This document shows, in pieces, positions 19,297 to 28,799 of a DNA stretch of 32,574 nt; the stretch's first letter is position 1; every line of letters begins with the position of its first letter. Under the pieces are notes generated by a model, which saw only the letters and a list, made by a program, of their open reading frames with translations, was not told the DNA's origin and did not search any database. Made by a program: the position numbers and the translations under genes. Origin of the DNA: Serratia symbiotica (GTDB lineage Bacteria; Pseudomonadota; Gammaproteobacteria; Enterobacterales; Enterobacteriaceae); contig JAAKDF010000016.1 of NCBI GenBank assembly GCA_011754105.1, positions 1-32,574 on the forward strand, given 5' to 3'.

Positions 19297-19917
19297 TTAC
19301 ATCTTCGCTGCGAAACGTGCAGCAGCTTCGTCCCAGTTAACCACGTTCCAGAAGGCCTTGATGTAGTCAGGCCGTTTGTTTTGATATTTCAAGTAGTAAG
19401 CGTGTTCCCACACGTCCAGGACAATGATTGGAAAGCCTGAAGTGCCCGTTACGGCTTCGCCCATCAGCGGGCTATCCTGGTTGGCGGTAGATACAACGAC
19501 CAGTTTGTCACCTTGCAGCACCAGCCAAGCCCAGCCTGAACCAAAATGGGTGGCTGCCGTTTTCTCGAACTCTTTTTTGAATTGCTCAACGCTGCCAAAA
19601 TCGCGTTCGATGGCGGCTTTTAGATCGCCGGACAAAGTAGTGCCAGTTTTGAGATTTTTCCATAAAAAGATATGGTTAGCATGGCCTCCAGCATTATTGC
19701 GCATGAAGGTACGCTTATCAGCTGGCACTTTATCCAGATTCTCGATCAATTCTTCAACGCTGTATTTGGCCAGTTCTGGGTAGGCTTCTAGCACAGTGTT
19801 AGCGTTGTTGACATATGCCTGATGGTGTTTGCTGTGATGGATTTCCATCGTTTTCTTATCAAAATACGGTTCTAGTGCGTCATAGGCGTACGGTAGGGAT
19901 GGCAGTGAATAATTCAT
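19297..19917 (-). CDS. sodA: Manganese superoxide dismutase SodA
   Basis: SodA converts superoxide to hydrogen peroxide and oxygen in the cytoplasm. The 206-residue protein has the standard length and start [17 protein letters not shown]. All four manganese ligands are in place: His27, His82 (GGHANH), Asp168 and His172 ([14 protein letters not shown]). A GGAG lies about 11 bp before the ATG. It has its own terminator and an upstream Fur-like palindrome. It diverges from the dead fdoG. Intact, in contrast to the neighbouring block, which suggests continued need for superoxide defence. Confidence 0.97.
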   Translation of the reverse strand: MNYSLPSLPYAYDALEPYFDKKTMEIHHSKHHQAYVNNANTVLEAYPELAKYSVEELIENLDKVPADKRTFMRNNAGGHANHIFLWKNLKTGTTLSGDLKAAIERDFGSVEQFKKEFEKTAATHFGSGWAWLVLQGDKLVVVSTANQDSPLMGEAVTGTSGFPIIVLDVWEHAYYLKYQNKRPDYIKAFWNVVNWDEAAARFAAKM

Positions 19918-20028
19918 AATCGTAATCTCCAGTGGTGTATGGGCGGCGCGAAAGGTAAGTACCGCGTCAAGTCGGACTATTATAGTTAATTAAATGATAT
20001 TTAAAATGATGATTAATCCCATATAAAG

Positions 20029-20046
20029 ATGATAATTAATTATCAT
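20029..20046. promoter_or_regulatory. Fur-box-like perfect palindrome upstream of sodA
   Basis: An 18-bp perfect palindrome, ATGATAATTAATTATCAT, lies about 112 bp upstream of sodA in the 398-bp sodA-fdoG spacer. It contains the GATAAT/ATTATC units of a Fur box, and sodA is a known Fur target in E. coli. The distance is larger than in E. coli, so control of fdoG or coincidence in AT-rich DNA remains possible. The rest of the spacer shows nothing definite. Confidence 0.45.
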
Positions 20047-20915
20047 TATTACATGGTTTATTGCCTGATATAAAGCGGTAAAGCAGCATTGACATTGCTG
20101 GAGTATTAAGTTATTGGTTAATATCTATACTATACTGGCGAATAACAGTACCCTAGTACGATGCTGGTAACTTTATCTTTGACTACAGGAGTATGTGTTC
20201 ACTGTAGTATAATTAGTTTGTAACAACCATAATAACAATGGCATTAATGCTTCCCGATTTATCGGAGGATAATATCAGATGAAACCATGTGACAATGAAA
20301 GTCAAGAAGATTAACATGCAAATCAGCAGAAGGCATTTCTTTAAGATCTGCTCTATCGGTATGTCAGAAATGACGGTTACCGCTCTTGGATTTGCTAAGA
20401 ATTAACGTTAGCGGACATCCGGCAGTATACACTGCTGCGCGCTAGTGAAACCCGTAATAACTGTACGTACTGCTCCTTCGGCAGTGGGCTACTAATGTAT
20501 AGTACAGCCTCTTTAATGGTACCAAGAATGTAAAAAAAGTATTTCCTATATTGAAGGGGACCCAGATCAACTAGTCGACCGTAGTGCGCTCTGCCCGAAA
20601 AGTTTTGGTCTAGTTAACTTCATCCACAGTGAAAGTTGCCTCCAGTACCCGGAATACTGTGCGGCTGGTTCGTAAAATGGCTGCGTATCAGTTGGGACGA
20701 CGCCTCTACCCACATCGCTAATATGATGTGGGTAGACCGTGACGCTAATTTTGTTGCAGCTAACGAACAGGATATTACTGTCAATTGCTAGTTTTCCACC
20801 GGAATGCAATATGCCTCTGGTGCCATTGCTGCCAGCAACGAAACCAGTTTTTTAACGCAGAATTTTATTCGCGCTCTCGGCATGCTGGCCATAAATAGAT
20901 AAACAGTCAAGCGTC

Positions 20916-20960
20916 TGACACGGAATAACGGTAGCAAGTCTTGCTTCAACATTTAGGTCG
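20916..20960 (+). other. Selenocysteine UGA codon and SECIS-like hairpin relic in fdoG
   Basis: Read in the frame CAG TCA AGC GTC TGA CAC GGA, this is the family sequence around selenocysteine (V-U-H-G). About 20 bases downstream AGCAAGTCTTGCT (20933-20945) can fold into a small hairpin with GUCU in the loop region. That is the place where the E. coli SECIS carries GGUCU for SelB binding. The surrounding frame has a TAA a few codons earlier, so recoding is no longer possible. Confidence 0.7.
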
Positions 20961-21320
20961 CAGTGCGATGACCAACCACTGGGTTGACATGAAGAACGCT
21001 AATTTGATTAGCGTCATGGGTAGTAATGAAGCAGAAGCGCATCCGGTGGGTTTCCGCTGGGCGATGGAAGCCAAAATTTACAATAACGCGAAGATGACGA
21101 ATCTCGGCATGCTGTTGCAAAATCTGCCGGGCTACATGACCTTGCCTTCCAAGCAGAAAACAGATCTGGAAAGCTACTTGGCTGCTAATACGCCACAGGT
21201 TCTAAGGGCAACTGCTATATCTACCAGGGCTTTAACCAGCTGACGTCGTTCCAGGATAAAAATAAAATACGTGATTCACTTTCCAAACTAAAATTTCTGG
21301 TCATTATTGATCCGTTGAAC

Positions 21321-21457
21321 GGCGTTGTTGAATAAATCGAACTTTTGGCCGGCACGAAGATCTGATCACTCTCCTTCTATCAAAATAGCGACATTCCCCG
21401 TAGCCAAGCAAAAGTTCAAGATCACCAACTGGAAGGCTTACAGCTTACAACAAAGCC
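21321..21457 (+). mobile_element. IS903-type relic, copy 5, 137 bp, inside fdoG
   Basis: A left terminal repeat GGCGTTGTTGAATAAATC (21321-21338) is followed by the element leader and the first codons of the transposase (AKQKFKITNWKAY, about 21401-21440). The sequence then jumps into the last bases of the right terminal repeat (ACAACAAAGCC, ending 21457). Both sides carry the same 9-bp target duplication CCGTTGAAC (21312-21320 and 21458-21466), which interrupts the FdoG frame at IDPLN. It is therefore a true insertion that later lost about 900 internal bases. Confidence 0.93.
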
Positions 21458-22746
21458 CCGTTGAACACTGAAACCTCTAGTTTTTAGCAGAAACACGGTG
21501 AATATAAGGATGTCAATGCCTCTAAAAATTTAGACATAAATGTTCAGTCAGCCATCGATAGTCAACTCCATTAGCTGGTTGCAATGGCAACTGGAAAGGG
21601 GTGGATGCCCTTGGAGAAGCGTTGGCTGATAGGGAGATCCTAGCAGGTATTTTCACCCGTATATGTAGCATGTATATACACGAGGGCGGCGCGGTGCCAG
21701 AGGCGGTACTGAACATGAGCTGGGACTACCAAACGCCAGATAACCCTGCCCCGGCAGAAGTGGCTATAGAAAACAACGTCAAGGCGTTGGCGAATCTGCA
21801 TAATGCTGAGGATAACGTGGTGGTTAAAAAGGGCGAGCAGATCAATTTGTTTGCACAACTACGTGACGATGGCATCACGGCAAGTTATTGCTGGGTCTTC
21901 GCAGGTAGCTGGACTGCGGCCGGTAACTAGATGGTACGCCGCGATAACGCAGATACTTCTGGTTTAGGCAATACCCTGTGGTGGGTCTGGGCATGGCCGC
22001 AGAACCGGCGCATTCTTTATAATCGTTCTTCGGCCGATCCGACGGGTAAACCGTATGATGAAAAACGCCAACAGTTAGATTGGGATAGGGAGAAATGGAG
22101 TGGTGCCGATATTCCGGATTACAGTGCTGCTGCACCGGGCAGCAGTGTTGAGCCGTTTATCATATAGCCGGAAGGGATGGGGGGCGTCTGTTTGATACCG
22201 ATAAAATGGCGGAAGGTCCGTTTCCGGAAGACTACGAACCGTTTGAAACGCTGATTTGCACCAACCCGTTGTACCTTAACGTGGTCTCCAACCCTGCGGA
22301 ACTTATCATCAAAGATGATTTAGTGGCGTTGAGATCGGCGGGGAAATTTCTCTATTTCGCCACCACCTATCGTCTGACTAAACATTTCCACGGTTAGACT
22401 AAGCCTGCCACGCTTAACGCTATTGCACAGCCGTAGCAGTTTGTGGAAATAGGGGAAAGGTTTGCCGTGAAAAAAAGGTATCAAACAAGGGAATTGGGTA
22501 AAAATTAGCTCTAACCGTGACTATATCAAGGCCAAAGCAGTGGTGACTAAATGTATCCGCACGCTGAATCTGAATGGTCAGGATGTTGACACTACCGGTA
22601 TCCCAATCCATTAGGAGTTTCCTGGGATAGCGAAGAAAGGTTATACCGCCAATAACCTACCGCTATCATTCGGTGATGCCAACTCACAAACGCCGGAATA
22701 TAAGGCTTTCCTGGTCAATGTGGAAAAGATATAATAGAGACGAATC

Positions 22747-23465
22747 ATGTCCATGCAATCTAAAGATATCATTTATCATTCTGCGACCCACATCCTAATA
22801 CCAGAATCGAGTGCACGCGACCACAATGAAGAAGTAGCGAAGCTGATCTATGTCACCACCTTTATCGGTTGCAAAGCCTGTCAGGTAGCCTGTTCCGAAT
22901 GGAACTACATCCGTGATGACGTGGGGATCATCTATGGGGTTTATGATAACCCTATGGATCTGATCGCAAAATCATGAACGGTGATGCGTTTTTCTAAAGT
23001 ATAAGAAAATAGCAAGCTAGAGTGGCTGATCCGCAAGGATGGTTGTATGCACTGTGCCGATCTGGGCAGGCTGAAAGCTTACCCATCGGAAGGCGCGATT
23101 ATCCAGTACGTTAACGGCATTGTCGATTTCAAGTCCGAGCACTGTATCGGCTATGGTTACTGTATTGCTGGTTGTCCCTTTGACGTGACACGCATGAACA
23201 AGGAATAGAACCAGGTATATAAATGTACCCTGTGCGTTGACCGCGTTGACCGCCTTTACGTCAGCCAGGAGCCATAAGCCTTCCTGCGTGAAGACCTGCC
23301 TCACTATTGCAATTCACTTTGGAAACAAAGTAGAGATGAAAAGCATCGTAGCAGAACGTATTTATGAACTGAACACCCGAGGCTACTAAGAACGCCGGCT
23401 TGTACGACCCGGTTGGTGTCGGTGGCACGCATATGATATACGTATTGTGCCATGCCGATAAACTA
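22747..23465 (+). pseudogene. fdoH: Formate dehydrogenase-O Fe-S subunit FdoH, decayed
   Basis: FdoH carries four Fe-S clusters that move electrons from FdoG to the cytochrome subunit. The start [14 protein letters not shown] and the first cluster motif [11 protein letters not shown] are clear. [33 protein letters not shown] and [10 protein letters not shown] follow. Several cluster cysteines are changed (CIGYGYC for CIGCGYC), and there are stops and frameshifts. It starts 12 bp after fdoG. At about 23455-23466, after YVLCHADK, homology switches to the last codons of fdhE. The C-terminal membrane anchor of FdoH and all of fdoI are deleted. Confidence 0.92.
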
Positions 23466-23553
23466 CCTGGCATCGCTGGTACTGGACGCCAGAAGGGAAG
23501 AAGAAAGCTTTAGCCGCAGCAGCATCAATTCATTCCTGTTCCCCGCGGAATAA
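23466..23553 (+). pseudogene. fdhE: fdhE, last ~28 codons only
   Basis: FdhE helps activate respiratory formate dehydrogenases. One frame reads [13 protein letters not shown] then [14 protein letters not shown] and a TAA at 23551, matching the C-terminal end of FdhE. The rest, about 280 codons, is missing together with fdoI, by a deletion that joins this piece to fdoH. The 197 bp from 23554 to selA hold nothing I recognise. Confidence 0.8.
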
Positions 23554-23750
23554 TCGTGGGTTCTGATGATTATACATTTCCGATTGGGCTGCTGGTGTTC
23601 AAACGGACAAATTGCTACGTTTACACCATTATGCGCTTAACATAAGGAAATGGGTAAATGTCGTACTGGCTTATGGTAACAACGGCAATGCCGAGCTTGT
23701 TTCCTGATTCTCAGCGATCGTGGAGGCAGTCCCTCTAAACTGAAAACCTA

Positions 23751-24956
23751 GCGACCATTAGCATTGAACCACACCTGATTTACAGACAGTTACCCGCTAT
23801 TGATCGTCTGCTGCGTGAACCCGCAATTGAATCGCTGGTGGTACAATAGGGCAGACGTTGGTTAGCAAACTGCTACGCCTGGCTTCAAGCCTTAAAAATT
23901 ACTGGCCAGGCAGCAGCGTTCGGCGTTGCAACCGGTATTCAACCTTAGCTGCACTGTGCTGCACACCAAACTTGGCAGCGCCTTGCTAGGGAAATCGGCG
24001 ATGGTGGCAGCGACGAGTGACATGGGCACCGCGGTGACACTGGAGTACGACCTGGATGGTGCCTGGCGTGGCCACCGCGATCAGGCGGTGGGCGGACTTG
24101 CTCTGTCAACTGACTGGAACTGCTGATGCTGGCGGCGATAGCGCCCGGCAAACAGATCTTGGCGTCGCGTGGCGAATTGGTGGAGATCGGCGGCGGCGCG
24201 TTCCGTATTCCCGACGTAATGCGTCAGGCGGGCTGCCAACTGGCAGAGTTCGGCACGAACAATCGCACCCACCTGAAAGACTATCGCAACACCATTAACG
24301 AGCAGACTGCGCTGCTGATGAAAAGGTGCATACCAGCAATTATACAGCATTCAGGGTTTTACTGCGGCGGTCAATGAGGCGAAACTGGCGATGCTTAGGG
24401 CTGAACGGGGCATACCGACGGCCACTGATCTATCTGGGCAGTTGATCGTTAATCGACATGGCACAATACGGCCTTATCAGCTGAGACGATGCCCCAGCGG
24501 CTACTGGCCGCTGGGGCATCGTCTAGTGACTTTTTTCCGGAGACAATCTAGTGGGAGACATCCAGGTTGGCATCATCGTCAGTAAAAAGGCGCTCAGCAG
24601 TATCCGCTTAAGCGTGCATTGCGCGTTGGCAAAGATCACTCTGGCAAGGGGCACTGGAAGCCACGTTACTGCTTTATCAGCAGCCTAAATTGTTGGCGGG
24701 AACAGCTGCCGAAGTTGCGCTTGCTGACCCGTCTGCAATGGGCGATACAGCAAGCTGCCAATCGATCTTCTGCCCAGCTACTGCGCGCTGACGTTTACTC
24801 CGCTAGGCGGTCGCGGGGCGGCGCTGTAAGCATTAGCAGAACGCTGGCGCGACCTGCCACAGCCGGTGATTGGCCGTATTAGCGACGGGAGACTGTGGGC
24901 TGGATCTACGCTGACTGGAACAAGAAAGCGCGCTGATTAAGGCGCTGTGCGCATGA
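23751..24956 (+). pseudogene. selA: Selenocysteine synthase SelA, decayed
   Basis: SelA is the PLP enzyme that converts seryl-tRNA-Sec to selenocysteyl-tRNA-Sec. The gene is readable as IYRQLPAIDRLLREPAIESL, then [31 protein letters not shown], a later [37 protein letters not shown] and the end [13 protein letters not shown]. The PLP-binding site, SFSGDKLLGGPQAGIIV in the family, here reads GDNLVGDIQVGIIVSKK: the catalytic lysine codon is AAT (24545-24547). There are many frameshifts and a stop in the third line of the protein, and no start codon is preserved (ACC at the expected place). Its stop overlaps the selB ATG (ATGA). Confidence 0.93.
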
Positions 24957-26045
24957 TTATCGCTACCGCCGGCCATGTCGATCATGGCAAGACCACCTTA
25001 TTGCAGGAGATCTACGTAATAAACGCGGATCGCCTGCCGGAAGAAAAACGGCGCGGCATGACCATTGATCTAGGGTATGCCTACTGGCCACAACCTGATA
25101 GCTAAGTGCTGTGGCTTATTAACGTACCAGGCCAAAAAAGTTTCTCGCGAACATGCTGGCCTGTGTTGGCGGTATCTACCATGCATTGCTGGTGGTGGCC
25201 TGTGATGATGATATGATAACGCAAACCAGCGAACATTTGGCGATCTTGCAGCTGAGTGGACGGCTTGCACTGACGGTGGCGTTGACCAAAGCTGACCGAA
25301 ATGTTACTGCCCCAGTGGGCAGTGCAGTTAGCGGTCTTCTATTAGGCGCGCCAACTGACCGATAGCGGGTTGGCAAACCTGATGGCGCATCATTAACTAC
25401 TGATCGCTGGTGGCATCGCACTGGCAATCGAAAAAGTGCAGCAGGACGAAAGCCGCTTATTGCAGTTATTGGCTGATTACCATCAGTAGCAGGATGCCGA
25501 TCAGCTTGGTCTGGAGCCACCCCGCCTAAGGCGTATAGGAGCTGTCAGCACTGGATGAAATGCTGGATTTAAGATGATCGATAACTTGCTGCATACTGGG
25601 ACAATCAGCCGCGTGGCTAGCTGCATTTGCCGAATTTTCAGTACCGAAAAGATGGCTTTATTGGAGCGCATCTTACCGCTGTTTAGCTGCGAAGCTTGGT
25701 GGGTGTGCCGATCTGGCCGCTAAGCTGGGCGAGGATGAAGTTCGTGTGCGGATACCATTGTGCAATGCAGCCCAGCCCTACTGGGCCACTTCACGGTAGT
25801 AGTGTTGGATTTTTACTACCTCAGCCGCCGCATCGAACAGTTCGTTGCATTGATCCGCGAAGTTAACGTGACACAGGGCAGTATCAATGCCGTTGACTTC
25901 CTCTATCGACTCATCATTGGACACAAGTTAGCGATTTAGTTGCTGGAATTATTTGACCACAGCAGTTTTACCCGCTGCAAGGGTAACCAACATCTGCTGC
26001 GCGACGACAGGCTGTTTAGCGAGTGGGCAAGAGGTGCATTTAACC
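24953..26045 (+). pseudogene. selB: Selenocysteine-specific elongation factor SelB, decayed
   Basis: SelB brings Sec-tRNA to the ribosome by binding GTP and the SECIS hairpin. The start [18 protein letters not shown] with an intact P-loop is followed by [28 protein letters not shown] and a stop. The G3 motif DVPGHEKF has become NVPGQKKF. The G4 region VALTKAD is preserved. Then most of the middle is lost, about half of the 614 codons, and winged-helix pieces near the end read LLELFDHSSFTRCKGNQHLL. The ATG overlaps the selA stop, the usual selAB arrangement. It is convergent with mdfA. Confidence 0.93.
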
Positions 26046-26059
26046 CTGTGCTAGTGCGA

Positions 26060-27268
26060 TCAGCGCTTGAGACGGAACAATACCACCAATGCCAGCCAGC
26101 ATAGACCGCTGATCAGATTGAACAGATTAAACAACCCGCTGCCGCCCCAAAAGTAGGCGACCTTGGAAAGTTCGATACCGATGGTAAACACTAGCATGCT
26201 CAGAATACCCATCGTAGCGGATACTGTGCCCTTGCTAACGTTACTGGTGAAAAGCGTCAGGCGATACAGACCAGCATTAGCCAGCCCGATGCCAAAGGCG
26301 TACAGGCTTAGCCCGACGGTCATCCACAGGTAGGCGTGGCTGGAGAACAGGCTAGCCAGCGCGGCGGTCAATAACCCCAATATCATTGGGATTGCTCCCC
26401 GCTTGATCAGATGCTCCACGCTGTTTTTGCCCGACCTGTATGCCAACGTTAAATTACCGATGATTAGCGCACCAAACACCGGAATTTGCAGCAGGCCGTA
26501 ATCCAGCGTTGACAGCGATTCACCGCTGATCAGGATCACCGGCGATTGGGCAATCCAGGCCAGTAGCGGCAAGCTGGCAAAACCTACCGCCAATGCACCG
26601 TAGATAAACCTGCAGTTGCTCAATACTTGGTAGTAGTCACGCCACAGGTTAACGGCGGAGAACTTCTCTCCCTGCAACGTGGCGGTTTCCGGCATCGCTT
26701 TCCACAGGCCATAGAAGGCGATGGCCGCCAGCGCCGCAAACAGCACGAACATACTTTGCCATGGGGCGACATGAAGCATTGCCGCCCCAGCCGATGGCCC
26801 AAGTAATGGTGCGATCAGCGCCATATTGGCCATCAGCGCAGTGATTTTGATGCACACTGCTTCTTCGAAGGATTCCTGAATAGTGGCGTAGCCAACCGCG
26901 CCGATAAAGCACAGACCAATGCCCTGTAGGAAGCGCATAAAGATAAACTGCTCAATATTAGTCACTAACAGGATGGCTAGGCAAGAAACAATAAAGAACG
27001 CTACTCCGGCAAGCATCACCGGGCGGCGGCCACGGCGATCTGACAGCGGGCCGAGTAGCCACTGCAAAAAGATACCACCGGCTAAATAGGCCGTCATTGA
27101 TGACGGTACCCATTCTTCGCCAACGTTAAAATTCGCTATCACTGCCAGCATACCTGGCTGGATCATATCGTTGCCTATATAGGCGGCGAATTCAAACAGC
27201 ACCAGACAAAGTGGGAATAAAAGCGCCTGTCGGCCCAAACGTGCCGCAGGTAGTGATGTCGTTTTCAT
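26060..27268 (-). CDS. mdfA: Multidrug/proton antiporter MdfA
   Basis: MdfA is a 12-span major facilitator exporter that swaps protons for chloramphenicol and many lipophilic drugs, also Na+/K+. The 402-residue protein is slightly shorter than the E. coli 410. The key acidic residues Glu26 and Asp34 are in place in [15 protein letters not shown]. Motif A ([14 protein letters not shown]) and motif B ([16 protein letters not shown]) are intact, and [14 protein letters not shown] follows. It is the only intact gene between fdoG and selC and runs against them, convergent with selB. A strong hairpin lies about 85-127 bp upstream of its start. Frame intact. Confidence 0.95.
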   Translation of the reverse strand: MKTTSLPAARLGRQALLFPLCLVLFEFAAYIGNDMIQPGMLAVIANFNVGEEWVPSSMTAYLAGGIFLQWLLGPLSDRRGRRPVMLAGVAFFIVSCLAILLVTNIEQFIFMRFLQGIGLCFIGAVGYATIQESFEEAVCIKITALMANMALIAPLLGPSAGAAMLHVAPWQSMFVLFAALAAIAFYGLWKAMPETATLQGEKFSAVNLWRDYYQVLSNCRFIYGALAVGFASLPLLAWIAQSPVILISGESLSTLDYGLLQIPVFGALIIGNLTLAYRSGKNSVEHLIKRGAIPMILGLLTAALASLFSSHAYLWMTVGLSLYAFGIGLANAGLYRLTLFTSNVSKGTVSATMGILSMLVFTIGIELSKVAYFWGGSGLFNLFNLISGLCWLALVVLFRLKR

Positions 27269-27352
27269 ATTTATTGTACTGATAGTAAAAAATAAAAAAG
27301 GAGCTGCCAGGGCAGGAAGCGCAAACTGAGCGAGTTATGGTGGCTATTTTGC

Positions 27353-27395
27353 CGCCAAATGCCCACCTTATCAATGGCAAGGTGGGCATTTGGCG
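27353..27395. other. Strong hairpin in the mdfA upstream region
   Basis: CGCCAAATGCCCACCTT and its perfect complement AAGGTGGGCATTTGGCG form a 17-bp stem with a 9-base loop. It has no T-run on either side, so it does not look like a simple terminator. It may be an RNA structure in the mdfA leader, a boundary hairpin between mdfA and selC, or a relic of a repeat. Confidence 0.6.
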
Positions 27396-27435
27396 CTGTC
27401 TACTTATCTCGTTTTGTAGCGTCATTTAGATGTTG

Positions 27436-27455
27436 TTGACGCTGATTAGCGTCAA
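27436..27455. promoter_or_regulatory. Operator-like palindrome between mdfA and selC
   Basis: TTGACGCTGATTAGCGTCAA has two perfectly complementary 8-base arms around GATT. Its size and symmetry suit a dimeric regulator. The regulator and the controlled gene (mdfA on the left or selC on the right) cannot be told from sequence. Confidence 0.35.
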
Positions 27456-27562
27456 ATTTATATCGCGCTATTATGATTATGGTAGACGGGCTGCCGCCAC
27501 TTTCCCTTATAGCGATAAAGATGGACTGTGCTATAATTAGTCTCTTTTTTTTTGCTTACAAA

Positions 27563-27658
27563 GGAAAATCATCGTTCCCTGTGGGACGGCCGGACTTAAA
27601 ATCTGGTTGGGGCCGCTAGCGGCCATAGGTAGGTTATGACTCCTGTGATCTTCCGCCA
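27563..27658 (+). pseudogene. selC: tRNA-Sec (selC), mutated and probably dead
   Basis: The 96-nt sequence aligns along its whole length to E. coli selC (95 nt), including the long variable arm and the encoded 3-prime CCA. A TATAAT lies at 27532-27537, a plausible -10 box. Lesions are plain. The anticodon loop is CTTAAAA instead of CTTCAAA, so the anticodon is UAA (27597-27599) and would pair with the leucine codon UUA, not UGA. The T-loop has one extra base and reads GTTATGAC in place of the invariant GTTCGAC. The acceptor stem has an A-C mismatch at pair 5. The partners selA, selB and the selenoprotein gene are also broken, so the gene is taken as a pseudogene. Confidence 0.93.
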
Positions 27659-27821
27659 TTTGACTTTATTTAAATTTTTCTTAAATCAATAAAATCCCTT
27701 ATAACTTCTAGAAAAATAGACCGTTAACATCCAGGGGTGTCAACCGACGTCAACTGGAACCAATACGATTTTAAGGGCATAATGGGGAGCATGGAATTGA
27801 TACTATTCTGGAGATACCCCA

Positions 27822-28770
27822 ATGAAGCTAACAGCACGACAAGTAGACACCGCCAAGCCAAAAGATAAGCCTTATAAGCTCTCTGCTAGCGGTGGTCTGT
27901 ATCTGGAAGTTGGATCTAATGGCTCTATCGCTATTGGTGCATGAAATACTGCATCAACGGTAAAGAGAAGCGCCTATCCTTTGGCGCTTACCCTATTGTT
28001 TCGCTTACGGTTGCACGAGACGAAAGAGTAAAGGCAAAGAGGGTACTCGCTGTAGGTGGTGATCCTAGGGAAGTAAAGAAAGCCGGGAAGTTAGATCAGA
28101 AACTCTCTATCAATAATACCTTCGAAGCGACTGCCAGAGAATGGCATAAATCCAAGGCTTACCGTTGGCCACTGTGCTACCGTGATGAAATTATTGATAC
28201 CTTCGAGAAGGATATTCTCCCCTTTATCGGGAAGCAGCCCATCGCAGAAATCAAACCGATGGAGTTATTTGAAACGCTGAAACGTATGGAAAAACGCGGT
28301 GCGTTAGATAAGATGCGTAAAGTGCGTCAGCGCTGCGGTGAAGTATTCCGTTATGCCATTATTACCGGACGGGCTGATTATAATCCTGCACCCGATCTGG
28401 CCTCGGCGCTAACCCCACCTCAGAAAAAATATTTCCCTTTCCTAACGGCTCAGGAGTTTCCTTATTTTCTCACTGATCTAGCGGGTTACACCGGTATTAT
28501 CATTACTAAAACGGTTACCAGAATTATCATGCTGACGGGAGCAAGAACCCAGGAACTTAGATTTGCTGGCTGTCAGGATAACGATCTTGATAAAGAGATG
28601 TGAAACATACCGCCAGAAGTGATAAAAATGAAGCGACTACGCGTCGTTCCCCTATCAAACGCAAGTTATCGATATATTAGGTTCTCTTAAGCCAATTACG
28701 GGTGCTTATCCTTTGGTATTCATTGGGAGAAACTATCACTGTAAGCCAATCAGCAAAGAAAGCCATGAAT
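27822..28770 (+). pseudogene. P4-type tyrosine integrase beside selC, decayed
   Basis: Enterobacterial genomic islands often integrate at the 3-prime end of selC through P4-type integrases. ATG 27822, 163 bp after selC, opens MKLTARQVDTAKPKDKPYKL and GGLYLEVGSNGS, then a 1-2 base change shifts the frame near 27923. The main part continues in another frame: NGKEKRLSFGAYPIVSLTVA, the core-binding domain, then MLTGARTQELRF with the first catalytic Arg. A stop comes at 28601, then further frameshifts (MKRLRVVPLSN). The His-x-x-Arg and Tyr of the active site are missing. No second copy of the selC end (attR) was seen downstream. Confidence 0.88.
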
Positions 28771-28799
28771 AGGTGCAATATAAAATAACTATGAGTTAT

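Larger units (their letters stand above)
20316..22734 (+). pseudogene. fdoG: Formate dehydrogenase-O alpha subunit FdoG, decayed selenoprotein gene
   Basis: FdoG is the periplasmic molybdopterin/selenocysteine subunit that oxidises formate. The gene can be followed from MQISRRHFFKICS (a twin-arginine signal) through RNNCTYCSFGSGLLMYS, WVDMKNANLISVMG, LPGYMTLPSKQKTDLESYL and FAQLRDDGIT to FLVNVEKI-stop. In the Fe-S motif the last Cys of CxxCxxxC is Ser. In the middle TGTPE-like sections and about 190 codons after AMEAKIYNNAK are missing, and many stops and frameshifts occur. It is interrupted by a 137-bp IS relic. The selenocysteine UGA is still visible at 20916. It was the first gene of a formate/selenium block continuing to selB. 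Non-functional. I could not separate fdoG from its paralogue fdnG beyond neighbourhood (fdhE, sodA). Confidence 0.92.

Noticed and set aside
24486-24524. A 16-bp perfect hairpin followed by a T-run in selA
   Set aside because: The bases translate in frame to a normal SelA segment (ETMPQRLLAAGAS), so the symmetry comes from coding sequence and not from a dedicated terminator.
27563-27658. A working leucine or suppressor tRNA derived from selC
   Set aside because: The anticodon UAA would allow it on paper, but the T-loop has lost its invariant core and gained a base, and the acceptor stem is mismatched.
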